The translations under genes were made by a program, and so were the position numbers. From Polychytrium aggregatum (taxonomy: Eukaryota; Chytridiomycota; Chytridiomycetes; Polychytriales): 34,736 nt of DNA. The notes beneath the pieces were generated by a model. The model was not told where the DNA came from. It did no database searches and was given only the letters and a program-made list of their open reading frames with translations. This document shows, one piece after another, positions 10,565-20,855 of this stretch; within the stretch, counting starts at the first letter, position 1; each line of letters starts with the position of its first letter. Location of the stretch: assembly GCF_025602895.1 (NCBI RefSeq), contig NW_026516475.1, forward strand, positions 1-34,736, read 5' to 3'.

Positions 10565-11422
10565 TTAGTTGGGCACGACAGCAACGTGAGCAGCGGCATC
10601 GATGTTGCCAAGGATGGCGCGAGGAGCACGCTCGATGATGGCGCGGATGCGGTAGGTGATCAGCTTGACCTCCTTGTCGTCGGCAGCGGCGGCGGTGACG
10701 GGCAGGGTGGAGGGAACGTTGATGGTGAAGGGGAAGGTGTGGTGGCCGGGCTTGATGATGCCTCCGTCCTCGGCGGGGATGGTCCAGACCTTGGTCACGG
10801 AGGACGAGACAATCTCGTGGGGGAAAGAGGGGTGGTGGTTGAGGTTCGAGGGGTCGTCGTCGTGGGCGTGGTTCTTGATGCCGAAAAGGCCAATCTTGCG
10901 CTGGTGGCTGCCCTTGGAGCCGGTCTGGGCGGCATTGGGGGGCTGGATGTGGTACTGGAGTGGACAGAGAGGGCAGGGAGAATGTGAGCCGGCAAACTCC
11001 CGACATGGCGCCTGACTATACCCCTGTCGACCTTCGTAGCCCTAACTGCTATGATGGGCCTACCTGAACACCCTCGAAGGCGATAACAATGTCGTTGACG
11101 GCGTTGAGATCGTGGTGCGAGTCGATGATGATGTTGCCTGAAATCAGCAAGTGCAGTTCATGGGACCAGTGGCAGGTTAGTCAGTCAGCAACTGGACCAA
11201 ACTGTGCGAAGGGAGCGCCGGCAGAAGAGCCGATACCCATCCGGCGCCAGGACAGAGGCAAGAACGCCGTTCTCGCGGCAGAAGCAAGTAGAACACCTTG
11301 CACGAAGGCAGCAGCGATGGGGACATACCAGTGATGACATCGCCGGGAACAACCTCGTGCTTCTCGAACTCAAGCTCGAAGTGGTAGATGGGGTTCTTGG
11401 GGGCGGTGATATCGAGACTCAT
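10565..11422 (-). CDS. Arrestin-like N-terminal domain protein
   Basis: Three exons (11422-11329, 11137-11064, 10954-10565) give 185 aa, all in phase. The sequence follows the arrestin N-domain pattern: VPGDVITGNIIID, then the IVIAFEGVQYHI strand, a polar His/Asp loop, then LIKPGHH-like (IIKPGHHTFPFTINVPSTLP) and YRIRAIIERAP. Fungal alpha-arrestins are adaptors that recruit Rsp5-type ubiquitin ligases to membrane cargo. They normally carry an N and a C arrestin domain plus PPxY motifs. This protein ends after one domain and has no PPxY, so it cannot be a conventional ART adaptor. It could be a scaffold or a lineage-specific single-domain form. Codon 1 is the only ATG in a good position. Confidence 0.85.
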
Positions 11423-12143
11423 GGTGGCGGAATGCGGGAGCAGAGACGAGAGACGGGAGGATGGATTGCTGGAACAGATGCAGGATGGGGGGGATGCTGG
11501 GGCAGGAGGCGGCGGCGGCGCCCTAGATATAGGCCGTGGCTGGTGGCGTGGACAGCCCAGCCCAGGGCCGGGAATTCGACGCGGCCAGGGCGTGCGTTCT
11601 GGGCTGCCGTCGGCGGGCGCTGATTGGCTGCGGCAATGGCCAGCAGCCGCAGCATGGCTGGTCGCAGCCCGGTGGCTCAGAGTGACTGCGTGCGCCTGGC
11701 TATTGGTGGTGCCAGCCCGTGGCTGGGGGGCCTTGTCTGACGCTATGTCGCTCGTGTGTCACTCTTGTCTGACGTCATGCTGCCCGCCACTGAGTCACGC
11801 CTTCGCTGGACCGCGAACGACCCGCACCATCGCTGTCCGTGGCTGGAGGCGGATGTGCTCCCATCGATCCGGCGGGCAAGTGCAAGCCACCAGTCGGGCC
11901 CCCAGCCAGGCCGATCGCCGAGATGAGGTCACCAACCAAACCCATCGCATCAACCGCACGGCCCCGACGCACGCCATGGAGACATTCGATCATGAGCAGG
12001 CGCAGCATCCCCGGAATCGCTGTTCTTCGCATGTGCGTTCCGGGACCGTGGCTCGGATCTGTCTGCATCCGAAAGCCCCTCTGAGTCATTCAGACGCACA
12101 GGCACCCGCTTCCTTGGGCTCGGATATTCACGGAAAAAAGCGA
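11423..12143 (-). promoter_or_regulatory. Promoter region of the arrestin-like gene
   Basis: GC-rich with no gene. On the minus strand it carries two CCAAT boxes (11627-11623 and 11706-11702). It also holds a perfect CRE/ATF palindrome TGACGTCA (11770-11777) and a GCN4/AP-1-type TGAGTCA (11791-11797). A second TGAGTCA lies at 12082-12088, close to the 3' end of the next gene. Use of these sites is inference from motif identity. Confidence 0.5.
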
Positions 12144-15046
12144 TCAGCAACATGCGCAGCTGATCGCAAGACATACACAAGGCCTCAGCGATAGCGACGG
12201 CGCCTGTTCTCCCGCTCCCAACGCGGGCCCCTTCGCTTCCGGCGAAGTTTCAGACGTTTCATCTCTGCTGCGGACGGCTCGACGAGCTGGACCCATTTGT
12301 TGTAGTAATCGCTCGGATTGCTGCTGGGCATTCAGTGGCTGTGGGTTGGTCGACGGCGGTGTGTTGGTGCGGTAGTTGCGCCCGAACTTGGCAAAGCCGA
12401 TTGAATCCGTGGTGCTATTTGCAACCCGAGCGTATCCTTCGGTTTCGGGGTCTGCTGGAATCGCCTTTTTCAGCCATTCAGGGGAGCGAGTCTGCAACAG
12501 GCTCTTTGCCCTTATCCACGACGCAACCAATGAGTCGACCTGGCCGCGCACTCGGCCGAGGTTGGCCTGCACTCGCAAGGGAAGGCCGGGCTTCTTCATT
12601 TCATCGAGGGTCGATATGAGCCGTTCGAGGGCTTCGAATATATGCTCGAGAACGGGCCTCAAAGGCTCGCGAGATATTGGCTCGTGCAGTCGGCAGAAAT
12701 GGTTGATCTTTGAAAACACGATTGTACCCATCTGTGGAAGCCTTGCATGGATTTCGGCTAGAGCCGTGACTGGGTCACCGTAAGCGCACAGAACCTCGAC
12801 GTATTCGCAATACACTGGGATACCGAGATACTCGACAAGGTTGGTCGCAGAATCTGTGGCACACGCCGATTCTGAAGCTTGGATCGCGGAGACTGCGAGC
12901 CGAAGCCATCGTCGATCCAGGGGAGAATCAGGCGATGTTTGTTGGGCATGCTTGGCCGCCGATAAGGATATCTTGATGGCGTTTTGGGCCTGATCCCGAG
13001 TCGGAAGCGCTTCGTTGAGCCGAATCGCCTGCTCGAATTCGCGATGCCTCAAGTAGTATGGAATCACAAGATTGACGGCATCGCTGCATATCTGGAGCTG
13101 GCGCTGCTCAAATATCTCAAACCAGACACGACCGAGAGGGCCGCTGATGCAACTGGAGGCAAATCGCAAGAGCGAGAGCATCAATTCAGGCGAGAGCGGT
13201 ACTTTGCTTGGGACGGGCTTGATCCAGAGGCTGACCGTTTCTTGGATGGATGCACCTGCCTGGACCTCGGTTGGCAGATCGCAGAATCTGGACAAAAGTG
13301 CCAAGGCTTCTCGGCGGGACTCTTTCTTCATCGTAGCAGCACAGAGGTCGAAGAATGCGGATAAAATGGCCGAGTCCACTTTGAAAGGCTGACCATGAAC
13401 ACCAGAATCGGGCCGGGACTGGTACGACGGGTTCGTGGCTATCTTGATGAACTGACTCATGACGGTGGAGCCAACGTCGAAGCCAACAACTTGCGGGCGA
13501 TAGAGGGCGCACATTTTGAGAATGATGATGAAAGTATAAGGATCCGGTGGCGGAAAATCAGCCGACTTGCTCTGCGAAGGCTGGATTTTGAGATACATTC
13601 CGTCTGGCCGGACCCAGAACATCATGGACTGGAACAGTTCCAGTCCACGGCTCCATCCGCTTTCATAGACGCAAGAGCGGCAGAGATCGAGAAACAGATT
13701 TGCCTGGACGACGGTTCGCGGGACAAGTCGGTTCCACATAGAGTTGGCCAAGCCGACAAGGTCATTCCGCTCCTTTCCGAAGGTATCGCTTGACTGGCAG
13801 TAGAGCACAATGGACTCCAAGCCCAACGTGATGAGCTCTGGGGAGGCACGCGACTTGCGTTTGTAATACTGCATGAAGTCGATGGAGGCGATAGACGTCG
13901 ACGAAATAGGAGGAAGGATCCGAGAGAGAATGCGAGCCGAGACAATGTCAGCGCCAGCCAGGACGGGGCCATATCCTCTCGCCCACCGCCGACCATGAAC
14001 CTGCATCCATGAGCCAGACCACTGCCAGCGAGCCCGCATGACCAACAACGTCGAGATCCGTTTGCCTGAGTTGGGGTGTGCAGCGCTGTCGTCGACCGAT
14101 GCCGATCGATGCCGAGACATTCCAATCGATGTCGAGAAATGCCTCTCAGCTCACGCCGTTCCCGCCCTGGATCATCATGCTGGATCGTCCTCGCTCGACT
14201 CTGCCGCCACACAAGACTCACCAGCTTGAAGGCCTCGATCGCATCTCCGTAGTGGCCGTGGTCCTTGAACGCCTGGATCGCCTCGGCAAACACAACGTCG
14301 TTGGTCGCCCCCGTGTGTCGATCGATCAGGTCCCAGGCTTCGTCGATCTGGCCCGACCGGATCAGTGCCTTCAGCCGGGTACCGAGGTTCTTTGGGTCCG
14401 AGTGCCACTCGAGTCGCCCTGCTGGCCGGCCGGCCTGATGCGGATCGAGCGGTGTCTGCAACGCTTGCGACGCTTGCACTGATGGTCTCGAGAGAGACGG
14501 CGAGAGGGTCTTTGGCGAGTGCTTCGAGTGTGTCTCGGCTGTTCTTGGCTCCTTGGACCACGGTCGCTGTGTCGAGTGAGTCCCATGGCTCTGTTTGGTG
14601 TTCTTTTCACCAGAGCTGGGTCTGGAGCTGGAGCCGAAGCGGGATGTGGGGCGGGTGCTGGGACCAGATGCCGATGGAGAGCGTGAGGATCGGAAGCTGC
14701 GATCGCGGTCGTTGCTGGGGTGGTCGCTGTTGCGGCGGTCGCTGTTGCGGCGGTCGTTGTTGCGGCGGTCGTTGTTGCGGCGGTCGTTGTTGCGGCGGTC
14801 GTTGTTGCGGTCATTGCTTGGACCACGATCGTTGTTGCGGGAGCCTGGTCGGCCAGAGGACATCCATCGCCGTGGAATCGCTGGCGGCCACGAGGAGGGA
14901 GGCATGAGTGTGTCTGCGGGGTCGGCAGCAACCATGCGAGTGGAGAGCATCTGGGACGCAGGAAGGGCCCTGAAGATCGTGGGTGCCTGGCGACGGAGGA
15001 TTGTGGATGGGCGGCCCGCGGCCCGGATCAGACAGGGCGGCAGCAT
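12144..15046 (-). CDS. Mitochondrial-type PPR/TPR-like helical repeat protein (frame break near C-terminus)
   Basis: Two exons: 15046-14222 and 13868 onward, joined in phase over a GTGAGT...CAG intron (14221-13869). The N-terminus MLPPCLIRAAGRPSTILRRQ is Arg-rich, hydrophobic and lacks acidic residues, like a mitochondrial presequence. It is followed by an Asn/Asp/Arg repeat (about residues 79-108) and a Ser-rich linker. From about residue 230, helix pairs such as LIRSGQIDEAWDLIDRHTGA and EAIQAFKDHGHYGDAIEAF look like PPR/TPR repeats, which suggests an organelle RNA expression factor. The open frame ends at 12144. However, codon use and composition switch to another frame near 12330, where a basic tail (SDYYNKWVQLVEPS ... 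RRRYR) ends at 12185. One base too many in a CCC run would explain this. Specific function unknown. Confidence 0.75.
14722..14812 (-). repeat. 15-base coding minisatellite encoding RNNDR units
   Basis: Six or so copies of a 15-base unit lie in exon 1 of the helical-repeat gene. They encode repeated RNNDR/RNSDR in frame. Confidence 0.9.
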
Positions 15047-16616
15047 GGTGCTGGTGGATTGTGGTGGATTGTGATGGGTGTTGGATTGTGGTGGGTGTTG
15101 GATTGTGGTGGGTGTTGGATTGTGGTGGGTGTTGGATTGTGGTGGGTGTTGGATTGTGGTGGGTGTTGGATTGTGGTGGGTGTTGGATTGTGGTGGGTGT
15201 TGGATTGTGGTGGGTGTTGGATTGTGGTGGGTGTTGGATTGTGGTGGGTGTTGGATTGTGGTGGGTGTTGGATTGTGGTGGGTGTTGGATTGATGGTGGG
15301 TTGGTGTCGATGAGCCCAGACAGGCGCAATGCCAATGCAGCTCGACTCGGCGGCCAACTGAGGGAATTGAAGACTTGGAGACGAACCGGGCACTCGGAGA
15401 CTCGCTGGACACTCGGAAACCAACCGGGCCAAGCAGATCGATCGAGCAGGCAGATCGGTCAAGCAGGCAGATCAATCGAGCAGGCGGATCTGGGACATTG
15501 ATGGCGATTTGATCTGGCTGGTCCGCTGCCACGCCACGTGACGGCACAGCCACAGAACAGGATCCAAGGCCATGTCCATGAAGTCGATGGCCATGTCGAT
15601 GGACGGGGTGGTGTGCAAGGCAGTGCGAAAGGCGGTGGGCAAGGCGGTGGGCAAGGCAGTGGGCAAGGCGATGGACGGGCGAGTGGGCGATTCCACTGCA
15701 CAGCACATGAGCCAAATCGCCGTCGCTCGGTCGGTGTGATTGGATGGCCATCGACAGCATCCGCATCCACCAGCCTCGTCGACTTCCGCCTCATCGACAT
15801 TGCCGATCTCACTTGGCCTCTTGCACGCTGTCAGGCCGAGTTGCCGCATCGTGGCCCATCCACTTGGAACCCACTTGGAACCCACTTGGAACCCACTGGG
15901 AGATCTCACCTGGATATCCGCGCGTCGCAGCCACCAACCGAGCAGGCCACCAGCACCGGGCCAACAGCCAGCACCACCAACCAGCAAGTATCCCTCAGCA
16001 TCGCCCACACCAGACAAGCCAACAACGCGGGAAATATGAGCAACATGAACAACACGAACAACACGAACAATGCAAGCAGCACGAGCAACTCATCCGCCGC
16101 CGCGTCGGGCTCGAGCAAGTGAGCATGAGTGATGGGATGTGGATGATGGGGCAGGACTGGTGGGGTTGGAGTGATGGGACGTGGGCGATACGATGGAGTG
16201 ATGCGATGTGCACCACGGAATATGGCTCGCCCTCATGGCTCTCGATGGTCGATGGTCGATGGTCGATGGTCGATGCTCAATGCTGATCTCTCGGTCCTCG
16301 ACATTGCTGCCGCGATTCCGATCCATGCCGATTCCCACCAAACGCCATCAGTATCGAGTCTGGATCCAAGCCCTCTCCGAGACCGTCACAGCCACCACAG
16401 CAGCCAGCTCCGTCCATCCCAATGCTTCCGGCTTTCCAGCCACATCCTCCCATCCTCCCATCGCTCTCCCGTCCACACTCCCGCTCGCTGTCGCAGTCCC
16501 GGTCCCTGTCTCGCTCGCACTCCCGCTCCCAGTCGCTGTCTCAGTCGCTGTCCCAGTCGCTGTCTCAGTCGCCTCCTTCGGCCAGGCCCTTCGGTCGCCC
16601 GACCCCGGCCGCCACC
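15047..16616. promoter_or_regulatory. Shared divergent promoter, helical-repeat gene / TTLL9-like gene
   Basis: This gap of 1570 bases holds the 17-base minisatellite next to the left start codon. It also holds short runs of GGGCAAGGCGGT (about 15610-15675), GGAACCCACTT (about 15868-15900), an AACAACACG run (about 16045-16085), GGTCGAT (about 16246-16275) and CAGTCGCTGTCT (about 16525-16572). An open frame in phase with TTLL9 extends upstream from its start to 16422 and would encode an Arg/Ser-rich stretch. Other open frames look like repeat artefacts. Confidence 0.5.
15055..15298. repeat. 17-base minisatellite beside a start codon
   Basis: About 13-14 near-perfect copies of TTGGATTGTGGTGGGTG begin only about ten bases upstream of the helical-repeat gene's start (15046). 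They must therefore be transcribed in its 5' UTR or lie in its core promoter. Confidence 0.95.
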
Positions 16617-19600
16617 ATGTCGGCAAAGCCGATTCCGCCTCTGATTCCGTCGTCTGTGGTTGGCATCAGGACAGCCTCGTCCCCGATCTCGGTGGCTGGA
16701 TCGCCAGTGAATCCAACGACCATCGAGGATGGAGGCGAGAATGCCACCCAAGGCACCGCAGGAGCAGACAGTGCAGGAGCAGACAGTGCAGGAGCAGACA
16801 GTGCAGGAGCAGACAGTGCAGGAGCAGACAGTGCAGGAGCAGACAGCGCAATCTCCACCAGGATCACTCCCAACACCAACACCAACACCAACACCAACAC
16901 CAACACCAACACCAACACCAACACCAACACCAACACCAACTCATCGGTGTCACTTCCCACGGCATCCACCTTCGCCGAAGCAGCAGCCTCCATTTCCTCT
17001 CCAGCTGTGGTTGCTTCCCTCATCACAACTCTCCCCATCACAACTCTCCCCATCACAACTCTCCCCATCACAACTCCCCCCATCACAACTCCCCTCACCA
17101 CAACTCCCCTCGCCGCTGCCAGTGACCCGCACCAGCCCAACCTCATGTCGCTCTCGAGTCTCAGTCTCGGCTCGCCATCGTCGTCGCTGTTGCTGGAGGG
17201 TCCGTCGACACTCTTGTCGTCATCGCTGATCTCGTCGTCGCTGCTGCCGCTGTCGCTGCTTCCGTCATCGCTGTCATCGCTGTCATCGTTGTCGTCAAGC
17301 ACTGGGTCGCCTTCGTCCATGGCCGGATCGCCTCGACCAGTCACTCGCTCCGGACCAGTCCCTCCCACCTCGTCGTCTGTGGCCGGGACGACAATGCGGA
17401 CATCACTCTCTGTCGCCGACCCGCCGTCTGTTGCAGGCGAGGCATCCACCAACGGGACACCATCGCCCAACGGCCAGGCATCGATCACCGGCTCGACATT
17501 GGCAACGACATTAGCAACGACGGCGACAGCGACAACGGGTGCTGCATCCACCAACGGTGTGCCGACCACAGGCGGCCCTGCAGCGACACCGGTGCCTCCC
17601 CCCACGGCCACGGGGACGGCCCCGGCCTCGGCCACACCAGCGGCAGCCATCCAGATCAAGTTCCGGACGTCGCTCCGCAACACAGTGTACGATGTGATGC
17701 GGGATCGGTCGTGGCGCGAAGGCGACTCTGAGATGGACTGGGACTTTTTCTGGGCAGATGTGCACTGGGTACACGAGACCTTTGACCATGTGTATCTGCA
17801 AGAGCACCAGAAGATCAACCACTACCGCAACCACTACGAGGTGAGTGAGTGTGAGTGTGAGTGTGAGTGTGAGTGTGAGTGTGAGCGGAGGTGAGTGTGG
17901 GAGTGTCTGAGTGAGTGATCAGTTGTGGGAGCCATGATCCAATCCATCCAGTCTCACCACTCTGGCACGCCGTCGACAACCACCACATGTTGGTCCACAC
18001 TGGCCGCCCACAGTCGACTATGTCTCCATCGTCCACTGACCACCCGCCTCGCTGACTACCCGCCTCGCTGACCACCTCGCCTCAGCTCACCCGGAAGGAC
18101 CTCCTGGTCAAAAACGTCAAGCGGATGATCAAGACCATGGAGAAAGAGTACGGAAAGACCGAGGCTGCAAAGTTCGAGTTCATCACCACGTCCTATGTGC
18201 TTCCCCAGGAGCACGCCCTGTTCCAGGAAGAGTTCAAGCGCAACCCCGGATCGGTGTGGATCATGAAACCCGTCGGCAAGGCACAGGGCAAGGGAATCTT
18301 CCTCATCAACAAGATGTCGCAGATCAGCCAGTGGCGCAAGGACCCGAGGGTGCGGGGTGGATCGGACGGCGATGCACCCGAGGCTTACATTGTGCAGAAG
18401 TACATTGAGAACCCGTATCTGATCGGAGGTGAAGCCGAGGGGTGGTGCTGGTGCTGGTGGTGCTGGTGCTGGTGGTGCTGGTGCTGATGTTGTGGGGTAT
18501 TGTGGTGTTGATGTGGTGTTGATACTCCTGCTGCTGCTACTCATTTGTCGTCGGATGGCCCGGTCCATCCGAATCGACCACTGCACGGCGGTCGTGCTCG
18601 ACTGACTGAGGCGTCGCTGTCCACAGGGAAAAAGTTTGACATCCGAGTGTATGTGCTGGTGACATCGTACTATCCCTTGGTGGTGTACATCCACCGCAAC
18701 GGCTTTTGTCGCTTCTCCAACTACCAGTTCTCGATGAACTCAAAGGACATTTCGAACCTCTGTGAGTGGCGCTGTGGCTCTGACTCTGGGCTGCTCGGCT
18801 GCCCGGCTGTGACCTGATGCATGGCGTGTGTTGATGTGTGCTGTATATCTCGATGTGTGTCGTCCGTCTCGATCTGTTTCATGGCTTTTGTGTGCAACAG
18901 CTTGCACAATGTCGCCCACGATTGACTCGCCTCCATCACTCCACTCTCACACTCTCACACTCTCACACTCTCACACTCTCACACTCTCACACTCTCACAC
19001 TCTCACACTCTCACACTCTCACACTCTCACACTCTCACACTCTCACACTCTCACACTCTCACACTCTCACACTCTCACACTCCCACACTCTCACACTCTC
19101 ACACTCTCACACTCTCACACTCCCACCCCAGATATCCACGCCACAAACGTCGCCATCCAAAAGACCTCGCCGCACTACGATGGCGACAAGGGTTGCAAGT
19201 GGCTCCTGCGCAACCTCAAGACCTATCTCACCAGCAAGCACGGCACCGCCGCCATCAACGAGCTCTTCACCGAGATGGAGGCGCTGATTGTGCGCAGTCT
19301 GATGAGTGTCCAGAAGGTCATGATCAACGACAAGCACTGCTTTGAGCTGTGAGTAGCGGCCGGCGGTGCTGGTGCTGGTGGTTGTGGTGGTTGTGGTGGT
19401 GCTGGTGGCTGTGGTGGTGGTGGTGGTGCGGGCATGAGGACTGACTGGGCTGCTTGAAGATCGTCTGGAAATTGGCGCAGATGTGCATGTCGGTGTGATG
19501 ATCACCACCAACTGCAACCTGCACCATTCCATCACCACCTGCACCACCACCTGCACCACCACCTGCACCACCACCTGCACCACCACCTGCACCACCACCT

Positions 19601-20855
19601 GCACCACCACCTGCACCATCCCATCACCACGCGCAACACCACCCCATCTGTCTCCAACCCAACATCCGCTCACCGCTCACCACGCATCACCCACCGCATC
19701 CACAGATACGGATATGACATCCTCATCGACGACGCCCTCAGACCGTATGTGTTGGGCCTGATCCTGGGTCGACTTTGACTGCACGCACGGACCCGCCACT
19801 CGCCGACCACCTGCTGACCATCATCCATCACCGACACGATCACTAACATACCGACACCATCACTAACATACCGACATCACCGACACTATCACTAACATCA
19901 CCAACACCATCGACACCATCCGCCGATACCATGTCCGCCTCAACCCACTCGCCTGTGCAACGCACATCCTCCCACCCTCTGCAGATGGCTGCTCGAGGTG
20001 AATGCGTCGCCGTCGCTCACGGCCGAGACCCAGTTCGACTACGACCTCAAGTATGCAATGCTCAACGACGCCTTTGATGTCATTGACTTTGAGAAAAGGT
20101 CAGCGACGACAGGCGGCACATGGCGCCTGTGCCGGAGGTGTCTGTTGACCCAGCCGCCAATGTCGAGCAGCGGTGGCGGCTGGGCCAGGCAGAGGCATGA
20201 TGAGCTGGGGCCGAGTGCGGTTCCCACCGCCACCACCACCACGGCTGATCATCCCGCACCACCACGACTGATCATCCCGCACCATCCGCACCATCCGCAC
20301 CATCCGCACCATCCGCACCATCCGCACCATCCGCACCATCCGCACCATCCGCACCATCCGCACCATCCGCACCACAGATACACCAATGACAAGAAGCTCA
20401 GGACCCGTGTTGGCGGCTTTGATCTGGTTTACAACGACGGACCTGTCAAGCACGAGCGCACCAGCAGCTATGCCTCCTATCTCGGTGCGTGCGTGTGGTG
20501 GTTGTGGTGGTTGTGGTGTTGCAGAGCGAGCTGCGATGGCAGCGGCCATGACGAGGCAGACCGATCCAGTGACGGACGGTCGATGATGTGACATGCATCC
20601 GCGACGGGCCCCATGGGTATCCATGAACACATCCACATTCATGGTCACGACTCTCTCCACGGAATCGCTCTCCCACTCCCACTCTCACATCCACTCCCAC
20701 TCTCACTCCCACTCCCACTCCCACTCCTACTCCCACTCCCACTCTCTCACCGGCTTGCTCTCGCTCCAGGATGCTATCACCCAATCAAGCGTGCTCCGCG
20801 CATCAAGAAGCGGCTCGGTGGTGGGGCGGGATCGGGTCCCACCGTCCCGAATTGA
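16617..20855 (+). CDS. TTLL9: TTLL9-type tubulin polyglutamylase (tubulin-tyrosine ligase-like)
   Basis: Eight exons (16617-17840, 18086-18428, 18627-18761, 19132-19348, 19706-19744, 19985-20098, 20378-20484, 20770-20855) give 754 aa; all phases agree. The start has a near-ideal context (GCCGCCACCATG). Residues 1-344 are low-complexity (AGADS, TN and Ser/Thr/Pro repeats). The TTL domain spans about 345-710. It includes [12 protein letters not shown], the ATP-site lysines in [15 protein letters not shown] (about 467-481), [23 protein letters not shown], and the metal-binding [26 protein letters not shown] with E657 and N659. The late [12 protein letters not shown] block is characteristic of TTLL9 among TTLLs. 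TTLL9 adds glutamate chains to axonemal tubulin, so a flagellated cell stage is implied. The long N-terminal extension is unusual; animal TTLL9 is about 440 aa. Confidence 0.93.
16758..16850 (+). repeat. 15-base coding array encoding AGADS
   Basis: Six copies of GCAGGAGCAGACAGT in TTLL9 exon 1 translate as repeated AGADS. Confidence 0.95.
16870..16938 (+). repeat. (CAACAC)n coding array encoding Asn-Thr
   Basis: About eleven hexamer copies in TTLL9 exon 1 encode alternating Thr and Asn. Confidence 0.95.
17023..17105 (+). repeat. 15-base coding array encoding ITTLP
   Basis: Five to six copies of CATCACAACTCTCCC and variants in TTLL9 exon 1 encode Thr/Pro-rich repeats. Confidence 0.9.
17841..17890 (+). 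repeat. Tandem 5' splice-site array at TTLL9 exon 1 / intron 1
   Basis: The donor is the first unit of a run of GTGAGT/GTGTGAGT repeats, giving six or more overlapping donor consensus sequences. The frame stays open through them, reading as Cys-Glu repeats, up to a stop near 17894. Confidence 0.9.
18436..18486 (+). repeat. GGTGCTGGT array, start of TTLL9 intron 2
   Basis: A G/T-rich array just after the donor, with five or so irregular copies. Confidence 0.85.
18944..19126 (+). repeat. (CACTCTCA)n array before TTLL9 intron 3 acceptor
   Basis: About 22 copies of an 8-base pyrimidine-rich unit run almost to the acceptor at 19131. They probably act as an oversized polypyrimidine tract. Confidence 0.95.
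19362..19434 (+). repeat. G/T-rich array at 5' end of TTLL9 intron 4
   Basis: Irregular GGTGCTGGTGGTTGTGGTGG units follow the donor. They are complementary, allowing G-U pairs, to the C/A-rich array later in the same intron. Confidence 0.9.
19527..19620 (+). repeat. 12-base C/A-rich array at 3' half of TTLL9 intron 4
   Basis: About seven copies of CACCACCTGCAC. The reverse complement is GTGCAGGTGGTG, closely matching the array at the other end of the intron. Confidence 0.95.
19826..19920 (+). repeat. Irregular CCGACACCATCACTAACATA repeat, TTLL9 intron 5
   Basis: Four to five imperfect copies with variable spacing lie in the middle of the intron. Confidence 0.75.
20277..20373 (+). repeat. 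(CCGCACCAT)n array forming TTLL9 intron 6 acceptor
   Basis: About ten copies of a 9-base unit. The last unit runs directly into ACCACAG, the 3' splice site used at 20377. Confidence 0.95.
20495..20522 (+). repeat. GTGGTTGTG repeat, start of TTLL9 intron 7
   Basis: A short G/T-rich run shortly after the donor at 20485. Confidence 0.75.
20671..20748 (+). repeat. (CTCCCA)n array before TTLL9 intron 7 acceptor
   Basis: About twelve hexamer copies (CTCCCA/CTCTCA) precede the acceptor at 20769. Confidence 0.95.

Noticed and set aside
12144..14120. Start of the helical-repeat protein at 14120 with no intron
   Set aside because: The exon 1 open frame ending at 14222 carries the targeting signal and first helices, and it joins exactly to YYKRKS at 13868.
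15055..15298. Regular short repeats that could suggest a CRISPR-like array
   Set aside because: The units are contiguous 17-mers with no unique spacers, and this is eukaryotic DNA.
15538..16122. Open frame of 194 codons (plus) with Gln/Gly and Asn repeats
   Set aside because: Its low complexity mirrors local DNA repeats; no conserved core, and no splice partner that joins it convincingly to TTLL9.
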